NCBI RefSeq assembly: GCF_045679555.1
Contig: NC_092122.1
Span: 13,133,043-13,197,042, forward strand
Direction of reading: 5' to 3'
DNA: 64,000 nt
Source of the DNA: Salvelinus alpinus
Lineage: Eukaryota > Chordata > Actinopteri > Salmoniformes > Salmonidae
Shown: positions 46,460-57,390 of the stretch, piece after piece
How positions within the stretch are numbered: the stretch's first letter is position 1
Layout: every line of letters starts with the position of its first letter
The notes under the pieces: generated by a model
The model's database searches: none
What the model saw: only the letters and a program-made list of their open reading frames with translations
Told to the model about the DNA's origin: nothing
Made by a program: the position numbers and the translations under genes

Positions 46460-47990
46460 TTAATGATCACATTAATCTCCACACAGGTGAACAGTGCCAT
46501 CACGCTTGATCACAGGGACTACAAGTGTGACAACTCGCTGTGTGGGACCGGCCCTAGGACTCCAATACTGACCAGCAGTTGTATGTCAGAATCCACCTTT
46601 GGTTTGAGGGCTTATGGAACTTTTCTAGCCTTCATGAACTTTGGCTGAGAATCTGGCTTGAGCTGTAGTTTTACCAAAATCCTGTTCATACTTCTCAGTT
46701 CATCCTTAAAAACAACTGCATGTCGAGTCAGCACAGCTGACAACCCTGTTTCTTCAACTGACACCGCATTCACCTTCGTCCAGTTCAGACAAATCTTTTA
46801 TTTGGCCGGCCATTCAGCAATTTGACCACGTAGATGGGAGGTTTGGCTTTTTATCCTTTTAGTTTCACCAGGACCTCTGGCTTTCCATCATGGGGACAGT
46901 CTCTCCTGTATAGATCTTTAGTGTGAGTTTTGCATGTCTGCAAAAGGTGGTTCAGCCTTATTTTTTATAGTTTTTCTGACATAAGTGAGACAGCTTTATT
47001 GGCTGTCCTCCCGATGGTGTTGTGACACCGTTGGCTGTAGAACCTCCTTTTACTGTCAATATCTTGATTGGTAGCTCGGTAGTGTCCATGTTGCTTGACT
47101 GGTCCTGCTTTACAATATGCAGGTGTTTCTTCTTGGGGTGCAGCTGGCTGTGTTTCCTTTTCCAAATATTTCCTTATAGCTGTCTGTTATAGTGTGGACA
47201 CTATATAAATAACTACATTGAATATGTTATTGTACTTATCTGCAGTATAATATGATTATTATTCATGTGTTCATGGTTATTATTAGCATTGGCCTTGACC
47301 GTGACCTTTCCCTTTTGAGATGTCATCACCCAGAGTTGTACCTGTTCAATGCAACTCTACCACAGGTTGAGTGGGCTGTATCACTTTTCTGTGTTTGTAC
47401 CGTTTGTACATAGCTGTACACCTTTTATTTATTAGGTTGAAAGTAAAGGAAAGTAATATTGAACTGCGTGTGGGCATTCCTTGTCAAGTTACTACACTGT
47501 CCTTCGCTGGTTTCTCTCAATTTCTTTTACAAGCTCGCTCAATGTGTCCTTTCTTTTCACAATGGCGACATGACAGCTCCTTTGCCCAGCATTCAGACGG
47601 GTGATGACCCTGTTTTCCACATCGGTAACATTCCATGGTGCCCCCTTTTTTATATCCTGCACTGCTTCTACACTGTGCACTCTTGATTTAGCCCCCAGCT
47701 GTTGTGCTTCTTTTGCAGCTAGCTACATTGATTCAGTGAGTAGGCACTTCTGTACTGCCTCACTCCTTAAGCCACACACAATGTTGCATGAAACTCACAA
47801 TGTTCAGTTAGTCTCTTTAGTACTGCAGCATATTGGACAATGGATTCACCCTCATCGTGGTTCCGTTTGTGAAACCTGAATCTCTCTAGGATTAGTAGTG
47901 GCTTGTGGCAAAAATGTCCTTCCAAGGTTTACACAATGTCCACAAACGACTGGTCACCTGCTTTATCAGGCTGGACCAGGCCTTAGCAAG
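46460..47990 (-). pseudogene. Ty3/gypsy-type gag and start of pol, antisense relic
   Basis: On the minus strand, about 47880-47760 gives gag-like ERFRFHKRNHDEGESIVQYA. About 47635-47525 gives two CCHC zinc knuckles (CYRCGKQGHHPSEC and CRHCEKKGHIERAC), the RNA-binding nucleocapsid motif. About 46552-46490 gives VVTLVVPVIKRDGTVHLCGD, the entry of the reverse transcriptase. Between them lies a degenerate protease/linker region. There are multiple stops and shifts; no LTR is paired with it. Confidence 0.72.
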
Positions 47991-48043
47991 CTACGCGTTT
48001 TAGCTCCCATCACACTAAGGGATGTTGCCACTTTCGTCTTTAA

Positions 48044-49185
48044 CCTGTCTAGGACTGGGGTTCCGCTAGCCAATGAAATTGCAGGGCGCCAAATTCAATC
48101 AACATAAATCTCATAATTCAATTTCCTCAAACATACAAGTATTAGATACCATTTTAAAGATAAAATTCTCGTTAATCCAACCACAGTGTCCAATTTCAAA
48201 AAAGCTTTTCGGCAAAAGCAGAACATACCATTACGTTAGGTCAGCAAGTAGTCACAGAAAGCATACAGCGATTTTCCAACCAAAGAGAGGAGTCACAAAA
48301 AGCAGAAATATTGATCAAATTAATCCCTAACCTTTGATATTCTTCATCAGATGACACTCCCGGGACAACATGTTACACAATACATGTATGTGTTGTTCGA
48401 TCAAGTTCATATTTATATCCAAAAACCTCAGTTTACATTTGGCTTTGCCTCCAAAACATCCTGTGAATTTGCACAGAGCCACATCAAATCACAGAAATAC
48501 TCATGATAAACATTGATAAAAGATAGAAGTGTTATTCACAGATTTAAAGATATACTTCTCCTTAATGCAACCGCTGTGTCAGATTTCAAAAAAACTTTAC
48601 GGAAAAAGCAAACCATGCAATAATCTGAGTACGGCGCTCAGACGACAAATCAACCCAAAGAGATATCCGCCATGTTGGAGTCAACATAAGTCAGAAATAG
48701 CATTATAAATATTCACTTACCTTTGATGATCTTCATCAGAATGCACTCCCAGGATTCTCAGTTCCAAAATAAATGTTTGATTTGTTCCATAAAGTCCATA
48801 ATTTATGTCCAAATTACTCCTTTTGGTTCGCGCGTTCAGTACACAATCTAAACTCACGACGCGAGGGCAGGTCCAGGCAAAAGTTCAGACGAAAAGTCAT
48901 ATTACAGTCCGTAGAAACATGTCAAACTAAGTATAGAATCAATCTTTAGGATGTTTTTAACATAAATCTTCAATAATGTTCCAACCAGAGAATTCCTTTG
49001 TCTTCAGAAAAGCAATGGAACAGAGCTCACTCTCACGTGAATGAGCGTCACGAGCTCCTGGCATTCTGCCAGAGGCCTGACTCATTCCGCTCTCATTCGG
49101 CCCCACTTCACAGTAGAAGCATCAAACAAGTTTCTAAAGACTGTTGACATCTAGTGGAAGCCTTAGGAAGTGGTCTTCTAGCCAT
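48044..49185 (-). repeat. R2-family repeat (antisense), inside the left copy
   Basis: Starts after TTAA (48040-48043) with CCTGTCTAGGACTGGGGTTC and ends with GACATCTAGTGGAAGCC. Internal units each hold CTTACCTTTGATGATCTTC-like sequence. The repeat of this block lies at 50783-51924. Confidence 0.6.
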
Positions 49186-49500
49186 CATTGATCCATTTTT
49201 CATTGGTTTTGTCTTTTCTTCCCACACACCTGGTTTCAATCCCATTCATTACCTGTTGTGTATCTGTTTCCCCTCATGTCTTTGTCAGAGATTGTTTTAT
49301 GTCAGTGTTGTTTCTGGTTGTATAGGTGCGCGACGGGTCCTCGTACCCATGGTTATTTTATGTATGTACATATTAGTGTTTGGAGCATGTTAAGTGGACA
49401 TATATTAAAAGACTCCATTTATACTCCGTTTGACTCTCCTGCGCCTGACTTCCCTGCCACCTATACACACGACTCTGACAATTATAGCCTAGTTTTTCAT
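49186..49500 (+). repeat. Possible solo LTR end
   Basis: ATATTAAAAGACTCCATTTA followed by CTCCTGCGCCTGACTTCCCTGCC resembles the polyadenylation and 3' part of fish LTR elements. I could not define both ends. It recurs at 51925-52239. Confidence 0.35.
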
Positions 49501-49609
49501 TGTTGATATATTTTTCAAGACAAAAGACTATGATGTTACAAGGTAAACATTCATGGGCCAGGGGCAAATATACGTGACTGTGCTCACCTTTAATGGGAAT
49601 ATTTAAGAT

Positions 49610-50363
49610 GACTAAAGTTCATATGTGACTTGTTTCAGGAAACTAGGCGTATGTCACAGGTCACAACTTCACAGGAGAGGCATTTGAATGTAAAATAAAT
49701 GTTTTTTTTATCAAAATGCAATTTTTGGAAGAAATGCCTTCTGGAACATGTGAACTTTTATGTGCCTTAATAACAAACGTGTATTACATCTGTAAATACA
49801 AATAAAATTATTAAATTACGAGCCTAGTTGGTTCAGCCACGGAAAAAAGCAGGAACCTTCTCGCTGGCCATGATTGGCTGAGATAATGTCAAGAGATGAG
49901 TTCGGATTGGTCTGCCATATAGCACGATCCTTCTGTCTATAATGAGCTGCTCAGTATTTGTAGCTATTCCTTTCTAACGTGCGTTTTTTTTTAAAGATAG
50001 CTCTCCACTTTCTGGAGGACCGGGTTTTGAAATCAGTGGAATGCCCGGTGGAAGCAGAGTATGATAGCTAAGGAGATGGAGAAACCTCAAGCATTTGATT
50101 GCAAATGCAGGGTGAGTCGAAAAGAGAACACAGAAGGCTGTTGTATAAATCACCTGTCAACAGCTGTCTCCGGATTACATCTTAAAACTAAGGGTGGACA
50201 TGGCATCCGTGACAGAAATGGAGAAGTGTTCCATGTAAGAGAGTCTAGCTAACTACATTTCAGATATTATACGTTTCAAATTTTGACATGAAGTCATTTT
50301 CATTGCAAATTAAAGCGTACTGTGAACTAGCTAGCTAATGTTAGCTGGTTGGCTCGCTAGCTA
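49610..50363 (+). repeat. Repeat block R, copy 2
   Basis: Same order of marks as 640-1690 up to the GCTAGC-rich tail, where gap 2 starts. The transcript-like part differs: it has a short frame from 50061 ending before GGTGAGT, which could be an exon. Its counterpart is 52350-53290. Confidence 0.5.
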
Positions 50364-50463
50364 NNNNNNNNNNNNNNNNNNNNNNNNNNNNNNNNNNNNN
50401 NNNNNNNNNNNNNNNNNNNNNNNNNNNNNNNNNNNNNNNNNNNNNNNNNNNNNNNNNNNNNNN
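50364..50463. other. Assembly gap 2 (100 N)
   Basis: Exactly 100 N, flanked by the two copies of the same 2.6-kb sequence. Confidence 0.95.
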
Positions 50464-53102
50464 ACATTGATTCAGTGAGTAGGCACTTCTGTACTGCCTC
50501 ACTCCTTAAGCCACACACAATGTTGCATGAAACTCACAATGTTCAGTTAGTCTCTTTAGTACTGCAGCATATTGGACAATGGATTCACCCTCATCGTGGT
50601 TCCGTTTGTGAAACCTGAATCTCTCTAGGATTAGTAGTGGCTTGTGGCAAAAATGTCCTTCCAAGGTTTACACAATGTCCACAAACGACTGGTCACCTGC
50701 TTTATCAGGCTGGACCAGGCCTTAGCAAGCTACGCGTTTTAGCTCCCATCACACTAAGGGATGTTGCCACTTTCGTCTTTAACCTGTCTAGGACTGGGGT
50801 TCCGCTAGCCAATGAAATTGCAGGGCGCCAAATTCAATCAACATAAATCTCATAATTCAATTTCCTCAAACATACAAGTATTAGATACCATTTTAAAGAT
50901 AAAATTCTCGTTAATCCAACCACAGTGTCCAATTTCAAAAAAGCTTTTCGGCAAAAGCAGAACATACCATTACGTTAGGTCAGCAAGTAGTCACAGAAAG
51001 CATACAGCGATTTTCCAACCAAAGAGAGGAGTCACAAAAAGCAGAAATATTGATCAAATTAATCCCTAACCTTTGATATTCTTCATCAGATGACACTCCC
51101 GGGACAACATGTTACACAATACATGTATGTGTTGTTCGATCAAGTTCATATTTATATCCAAAAACCTCAGTTTACATTTGGCTTTGCCTCCAAAACATCC
51201 TGTGAATTTGCACAGAGCCACATCAAATCACAGAAATACTCATGATAAACATTGATAAAAGATAGAAGTGTTATTCACAGATTTAAAGATATACTTCTCC
51301 TTAATGCAACCGCTGTGTCAGATTTCAAAAAAACTTTACGGAAAAAGCAAACCATGCAATAATCTGAGTACGGCGCTCAGACGACAAATCAACCCAAAGA
51401 GATATCCGCCATGTTGGAGTCAACATAAGTCAGAAATAGCATTATAAATATTCACTTACCTTTGATGATCTTCATCAGAATGCACTCCCAGGATTCTCAG
51501 TTCCAAAATAAATGTTTGATTTGTTCCATAAAGTCCATAATTTATGTCCAAATTACTCCTTTTGGTTCGCGCGTTCAGTACACAATCTAAACTCACGACG
51601 CGAGGGCAGGTCCAGGCAAAAGTTCAGACGAAAAGTCATATTACAGTCCGTAGAAACATGTCAAACTAAGTATAGAATCAATCTTTAGGATGTTTTTAAC
51701 ATAAATCTTCAATAATGTTCCAACCAGAGAATTCCTTTGTCTTCAGAAAAGCAATGGAACAGAGCTCACTCTCACGTGAATGAGCGTCACGAGCTCCTGG
51801 CATTCTGCCAGAGGCCTGACTCATTCCGCTCTCATTCGGCCCCACTTCACAGTAGAAGCATCAAACAAGTTTCTAAAGACTGTTGACATCTAGTGGAAGC
51901 CTTAGGAAGTGGTCTTCTAGCCATCATTGATCCATTTTTCATTGGTTTTGTCTTTTCTTCCCACACACCTGGTTTCAATCCCATTCATTACCTGTTGTGT
52001 ATCTGTTTCCCCTCATGTCTTTGTCAGAGATTGTTTTATGTCAGTGTTGTTTCTGGTTGTATAGGTGCGCGACGGGTCCTCGTACCCATGGTTATTTTAT
52101 GTATGTACATATTAGTGTTTGGAGCATGTTAAGTGGACATATATTAAAAGACTCCATTTATACTCCGTTTGACTCTCCTGCGCCTGACTTCCCTGCCACC
52201 TATACACACGACTCTGACAATTATAGCCTAGTTTTTCATTGTTGATATATTTTTCAAGACAAAAGACTATGATGTTACAAGGTAAACATTCATGGGCCAG
52301 GGGCAAATATACGTGACTGTGCTCACCTTTAATGGGAATATTTAAGATGACTAAAGTTCATATGTGACTTGTTTCAGGAAACTAGGCGTATGTCACAGGT
52401 CACAACTTCACAGGAGAGGCATTTGAATGTAAAATAAATGTTTTTTTTATCAAAATGCAATTTTTGGAAGAAATGCCTTCTGGAACATGTGAACTTTTAT
52501 GTGCCTTAATAACAAACGTGTATTACATCTGTAAATACAAATAAAATTATTAAATTACGAGCCTAGTTGGTTCAGCCACGGAAAAAAGCAGGAACCTTCT
52601 CGCTGGCCATGATTGGCTGAGATAATGTCAAGAGATGAGTTCGGATTGGTCTGCCATATAGCACGATCCTTCTGTCTATAATGAGCTGCTCAGTATTTGT
52701 AGCTATTCCTTTCTAACGTGCGTTTTTTTTTAAAGATAGCTCTCCACTTTCTGGAGGACCGGGTTTTGAAATCAGTGGAATGCCCGGTGGAAGCAGAGTA
52801 TGATAGCTAAGGAGATGGAGAAACCTCAAGCATTTGATTGCAAATGCAGGGTGAGTCGAAAAGAGAACACAGAAGGCTGTTGTATAAATCACCTGTCAAC
52901 AGCTGTCTCCGGATTACATCTTAAAACTAAGGGTGGACATGGCATCCGTGACAGAAATGGAGAAGTGTTCCATGTAAGAGAGTCTAGCTAACTACATTTC
53001 AGATATTATACGTTTCAAATTTTGACATGAAGTCATTTTCATTGCAAATTAAAGCGTACTGTGAACTAGCTCGCTAATGTTAGCTGGTTGGCTCGCTAGC
53101 TA
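50464..53102. other. Right copy of the 2639-bp direct repeat
   Basis: Contains again the end of the gag relic, an R2 repeat (50783-51924), the LTR-like end and an R block. Unlike the left copy it continues smoothly into sequence at 53103 (ACATTACTTGG), so this is probably the true continuation. Confidence 0.8.
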
Positions 53103-53289
53103 ACATTACTTGGATGATTAGTGTAGTAATATTATTCGTATCTCCTATCCATTTGCATTGCTAGTTATAGCCTAATGTTAGCTAGCGAGCTAACATTGAA
53201 CCTAGTTGGTTAACGTTTAAATACCTGTAGATTCATGCAGGGTAGAAACATGAGTTTGGCTCATCGTTCATTGCTTAGATAGCTAGCTA

Positions 53290-53500
53290 GCTACATGTCT
53301 AAACAAAATAATCCCCTATGCAAGTAACCATTTCACTGTACCGTTTACACCTTCTGTATCCTGTGCATGTGACAAATTAACGTTGATTTTATTTAGTATA
53401 GTGTGTGTGTTTATCAGATATGGTAATGCAAAGAACAACATGACCTGCACCAAAGTCAAATTAGGATATAACATTAGGCCAACGAGACAGTGCCTAAATT
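53290..53500 (+). repeat. Block P upstream of C exon 1, left part
   Basis: Shares ACATGTCTAAACA and GTAATGCAAAGAACAACATG with 13275-13340 and 25900-25960. Here R joins P directly (GCTAGCTACATGTCTAAAC), with no LINE between, so this is the LINE empty site. Confidence 0.55.
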
Positions 53501-53867
53501 CAAAAATTCACTAGCATAGGTATTCCCAAACTGGGATACACACAATGCCGTCGGGGGTACGCCAAATAAAAATGTGATTCACATTTTTGTTTTTAAATGT
53601 ACTTTTATTTACATTTTTTTTAAACATTTTTCTTCACATTTTCACAGTTAAATTATATTTTCAAATGCGGCAATACATTTGGGTGAGGTTTTTGTCTCGC
53701 CTGAGTAGCCTCGTTTCACTGCCAAAAATAAAATGTAACCATCTAGTGTTCAGTGAAATAACAACACAATGTCAAATACAGGTAGCCTAGTGAAATAATT
53801 AACATCCAATCACATTAACCGTTACTCTCTCGCAAGAATTCCACTAACAGTCCGTATGTAGCCAAAC

Positions 53868-55220
53868 GTAGCTGCTGCTCATGTTGGTATCTGTACTGAT
53901 GGCACAAAAGCCATGACAGGGAGACATAGTGGAGGGGTAATGCGCGTGCAAGCAGTTGCTCCCGAAGCCACTTGGGTAAACTGCAGCATCCACCGAGATG
54001 TTCTTGCTGCCAAGGGACTGCTTGAAAGACGTCTTAGACACGAGAGTGAAAATGCTTTAACAAAGTTAACCAAGGCCCCTGAACTCTTATCTATTTTCTG
54101 CACTATACAATGATATGGGCAGCGACCATGTAACACTTTTACAACATACAAAAATGCACTGGTTATCAAGGGGCAAAGTATTGACACGTTTTTTTAAATT
54201 GAGAGACGAGCTTAAAGTTTTCTTTACTGACCATAATTTTCACTTGTCTGACCGCCTGCATGATGACGAGTTTCCGACTGGCCTATCAGGGTGATGTTTT
54301 TTCTCACCTGAATCTGAATCTAGGATTACAGGGACTCTCTGCAACTATATTGTCACGGTGTTGTCAGGGTGTGATTTGGGTGGGCATTCTAGTTTTCTAT
54401 TTCTTTGTTGGCAGGTTATGGTTCCCAATCAGAGGCAGCTGTCTATCGTTGTCTCTGATTGGGAATCATACTTAGGCAGCCTGTTTTCCACCCTAGTTTG
54501 TGGGATCTTGTCTTTGTATAGTTGCTGTTTAGCGCTACAGAGCTTTACGTTCGTTTGTATTTTTGTTGTTTTTTGGTGTCATTTTAAATAAAAGTAAAAT
54601 GTACGCCTACCACGCTGCACCTTGGTCTCCTAACGACGGACGTAACATATATTCAATGTGCGGGACAAAATTGAGGCTATGATTAAGAAGTTGGAGCTCT
54701 TCTCTGTCTGCTTTAACGAGGACAACACACAGGTCTTTCAATAATTGTATAATGTCGTGTGTGCAAATGAACACAAGATTACGGACAATGTCAAATATGA
54801 TTTAGCGAAGCACCGTGAGTGAGTTGTGTGGATAATTACGCAGGTACTTTCCCGAAACGGATGACACAAACAACTGGATTCGTTATCCCTTTCATGCCCT
54901 GCCTCCAGTCCACTTTACCGATATCTGAACAAGAGAGCCTCATCGAAATTGCAACAAACGGTTCGGTGAAAATTTAATTTAATCAGAAGCCACTGCCAGA
55001 TTTCTGGATTGGGCTGCGCTCAAGAGTATCCTGCCTTTACAAATCGCGCTCTTAAGAAACTGATGCCCTTTGCAACCACATACCTTACACGAGAGTGGGT
55101 TCTTGGCCCTCACTATCATGAAAAACGAAATACGGGCACAGACTGTGCATGGAAAATTATTTAAGACAGACTCTCTCCAATACAACCCAACATTTCAGAG
55201 TTATGTGCTTCCTTTCAAGC
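53868..55220 (+). pseudogene. hAT transposase relic (ZBED5/SCAND3-like)
   Basis: Begins with HVGICTDGTKAMTGRHSGG, VQAVAPEATWVNCSIHRDVL and a displaced NFHLSDRLHDDEF segment. After the solo LTR it continues with NVRDKIEAMIKKLELFSVCF and TNNWIRYPFHALPP. Deletions and many stops make it non-functional. Confidence 0.75.
54351..54647 (+). repeat. Solo LTR (297 bp) in the hAT relic
   Basis: TGTCACGG...CGTAACA ends with a 5-bp target duplication TATAT (54346-54350 and 54648-54652). It shares GGGTGGGCATTCTA with the LTRs at 2386 and 5117. Confidence 0.82.
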
Positions 55221-55251
55221 ACACCCTTCTCATTAACCTGTGGTGAGTTAT

Positions 55252-55668
55252 TGTCATGGCCGTTTAAAGGAGTGGACCAAGGCGCAGCGTTTTGAGCGTA
55301 CATACTTGTTTAATATAAGAATTCGCCACCAAAACAATAAACATCAAACAAACACCTGAAGCCAACGTAGTGCTGACAGGCAACTAAACATGGACAACTA
55401 CCCACAAAACAAACATGGAAAATGGCAACCTAAATAGGCTCCCCAATCAGAGACAACGATAAACAGCTGTCTCTGATTGGGAACCCATCCAGGCCACCAT
55501 CAACCTACATACCCCTAGACAATTACAAAATCCCCATAGATAAAAAAACAAAACAGAGACAAGACAAAAACCCCTAGACAATACAAAAACTAAACAAACC
55601 ACCCTTGTCACACCCTGACCTAACCAAATAATAAAGAAAGCAAATATAACTAATGTCAGGGCGTGACA
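55252..55668 (-). repeat. Solo LTR (417 bp), antisense
   Basis: TGTCATGG...GCGTGACA, flanked by GTTAT at 55247-55251 and 55669-55673. Its minus strand starts TGTCACGCCCTGAC and holds CTGATTGGGAACC-type sequence shared with the other two solo LTRs. Confidence 0.82.
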
Positions 55669-56114
55669 GTTATTCACAATTGTTGATGAACAAATAAGGT
55701 TTTATATGTAAGATGGTTAAATAAAGCACAAAATTATTGATTGTTATTATATTATTATGTGTGCCCTGGTCCTATAAGAGCTCTTTTTCACTTCCTACGA
55801 GCAGGGCTGTGACAAACTCACACTCATTCTTATGTTTAATAAATGTATCGTGTAGTGTGTTTGGTAGGCTTACAATGATGACAAACAACAATATTTGAGA
55901 GTGCGCTGGCTATGGAGCCAGAGGCAGTACGCAGTTGGAGGTTGAATGTTTGAAGGGGTACGGGACTATAAAACGTTTGGGAACCACTGCTCTAGTAGAA
56001 TGCCCGGCGTTTGCTTTGTCACACTCACAACCATAAGCAATTTTCTGTAATTAGCTCGCCATTAACTTAATTATTATATTGTTGTGAGTTTCCTGTAATA
56101 ATGAATGACAACTG

Positions 56115-56420
56115 TATACAGACATGTTGATAGACGTAGTATAAACCAGCCTTTAGTCTTGAAATCTCTGGTTGTTTAGTACACGACTGTATTCACTGTT
56201 TAGCGCATGTGAATCCTTAAAGAGATGGGTGGGGCTGAAACTTAAGAGGGTGTGAAAGATGTTGAATGGGTGTAGACAGAAGAGCTCTCCAGTAGGTGTA
56301 ACAAAACATTCCACGACCATTTTCTCAAACTGGGGTTACAAGTTTATCAACTTTCAAAGCAGAATTACTTTTCCAGTGTTTCTCAACTGGTGTGTGTGAT
56401 ATACCATTTTCTAGCTTTTA
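56115..56420 (+). promoter_or_regulatory. Block P, right part, upstream of C exon 1
   Basis: Shared with blocks P in A and B (TCCTTAAAGAGATGGGTGGGG) and with the extended part in B. It lies 320-620 bases before the C start codon, so it is a candidate regulatory region; no TATA or initiator is evident. The interval 56421-56651 shows only a pyrimidine-rich stretch before the leader. Confidence 0.4.
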
Positions 56421-56739
56421 TTGTGTGAAACACTGTGATTCTGAAGCAGCTGACAAGCCTCTTGGGCTGGTATTTACAGACGAATCCTGATTAGGATACA
56501 AGGGTGTTTCCAGTGAAGGCCAGTTAGACATGTTCTCTGCTTCTGTGCTGGAGGTCTCTCTCTGTTTAGTAAAACAAATAGATTTTTGATTGACTATCTG
56601 CGACTGCTCTTCTCATTTCTTCACTTGGAACCTTCTATTACATCGCCCCTCCCTCCTTTCAGGTGAGCCTGGATCTCAGTGAGAGAGGAAGGAAATCCTG
56701 TCTGTATCCCCAGGCTGAGCACTCACACGCAGAGGGACG

Positions 56740-56932
56740 ATGAGGCTAGGCTGGGTTCGAGGGCTGGCTTCTTTGCTGGCCATGGCCGCTGGAATACTCT
56801 ACATCACATCCATTAAGCGGGAGGTTCATTCTCATGGGGAAAGACTGCAGAGGGCCCATCAGGATGACTCGGTCAGGGGCCAGGACATGCTCAAGAGGCT
56901 GGAGAAGATGGAGGATCACATCGAGAAGCTGG
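56740..56932 (+). CDS. galnt8-like: GALNT8/9/18-type transferase, copy C, exon 1 only
   Basis: Identical at all 193 bases to 89-281, as are the 88 leader bases before it, with the same GTGGGT donor. The remaining exons should lie beyond 64000, judging by the 13.5-kb intron 1 in copy A. The frame read through the donor meets TAG at 56938-56940, which is intronic. Confidence 0.85.
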
Positions 56933-56956
56933 GTGGGTAGCAATCTCCTTCATCTA

Positions 56957-57178
56957 AAAGTGCTGTGAAAAAGTATTGGCCCCCTTTCAGATATTCTCTA
57001 TTTTTGCATATTTTTGATCCTGAGTGTTATCAGATCTTCAACCAAAACCTAATATTAGATAAAGGAAACCTGAGTTTACAAATAATACAAAAAATGGATA
57101 CTTGTTTTATTTACTTAATTAAGTTATGCAACACCAAATTCCTGTGTGAAAAAGTAATTGTACCTTTACACACAATAA
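56957..57178. repeat. Short interspersed repeat at the start of intron 1, copy C
   Basis: Fuller version of 296-425, with AAAAAGTATTGGCCCCC at one end and GTGAAAAAGTAATTGTACC at the other. Confidence 0.45.
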
Positions 57179-57179
57179 C

Positions 57180-57390
57180 TGGGCTCCCGAGTGGCACAGC
57201 AGTCTAAGGCACTGCATCTCAGTACAAGAGGCGTCACTGGTTTGAATCCAAGCTGTATTCCATCCGGCCACAGTTGGGATTCCCATAGGGGGGCGCACAA
57301 TTGGCCCAGTGCCGTCCGGGTTTGGCTGTCATTGTAAATAAGAATTTGTTCTTAACAGACTTGCCTAGTTAAATAAAGGTTAAATAAAAT
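57180..57390 (+). mobile_element. tRNA-derived SINE
   Basis: The head holds RNA polymerase III box A-like TGGCACAGCAGTCTAAGG and box B-like GGTTTGAATCC, followed by TGTAAATAAGAATTTGTTC and an A/T-rich tail (AAATAAAGGTTAAATAAAAT). Typical of salmonid SINEs; absent from the matching place in A. Confidence 0.8.

Larger units (their letters stand above)
47725..50363. other. Left copy of a 2639-bp near-identical direct repeat around gap 2
   Basis: Matches 50464-53102 at a constant offset of 2739 with one difference seen (A at 50333, C at 53072). It begins inside the gag relic and ends abruptly at the N run. Most likely it is the overlapping end of a contig that was not merged. Confidence 0.8.
53515..55989 (+). 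mobile_element. hAT-like element with ZBED/SCAND3-type transposase relic
   Basis: The left end CATAGGTATTCCCAAACTGG and right end CGTTTGGGAACCACTG are inverted relatives. It splits block P. An 8-bp duplication is not convincing here, so the exact borders are approximate. Two solo LTRs lie inside it. Confidence 0.7.

Noticed and set aside
53517..53590. Functional ZBED/SCAND3-type host gene
   Set aside because: The transposase-like sequence downstream has stops, deletions and an inserted solo LTR, and is bounded by inverted ends.
57180..57390. tRNA gene
   Set aside because: Box A and B are present, but the rest does not fold as a tRNA and an A/T-rich tail follows; it is a SINE.
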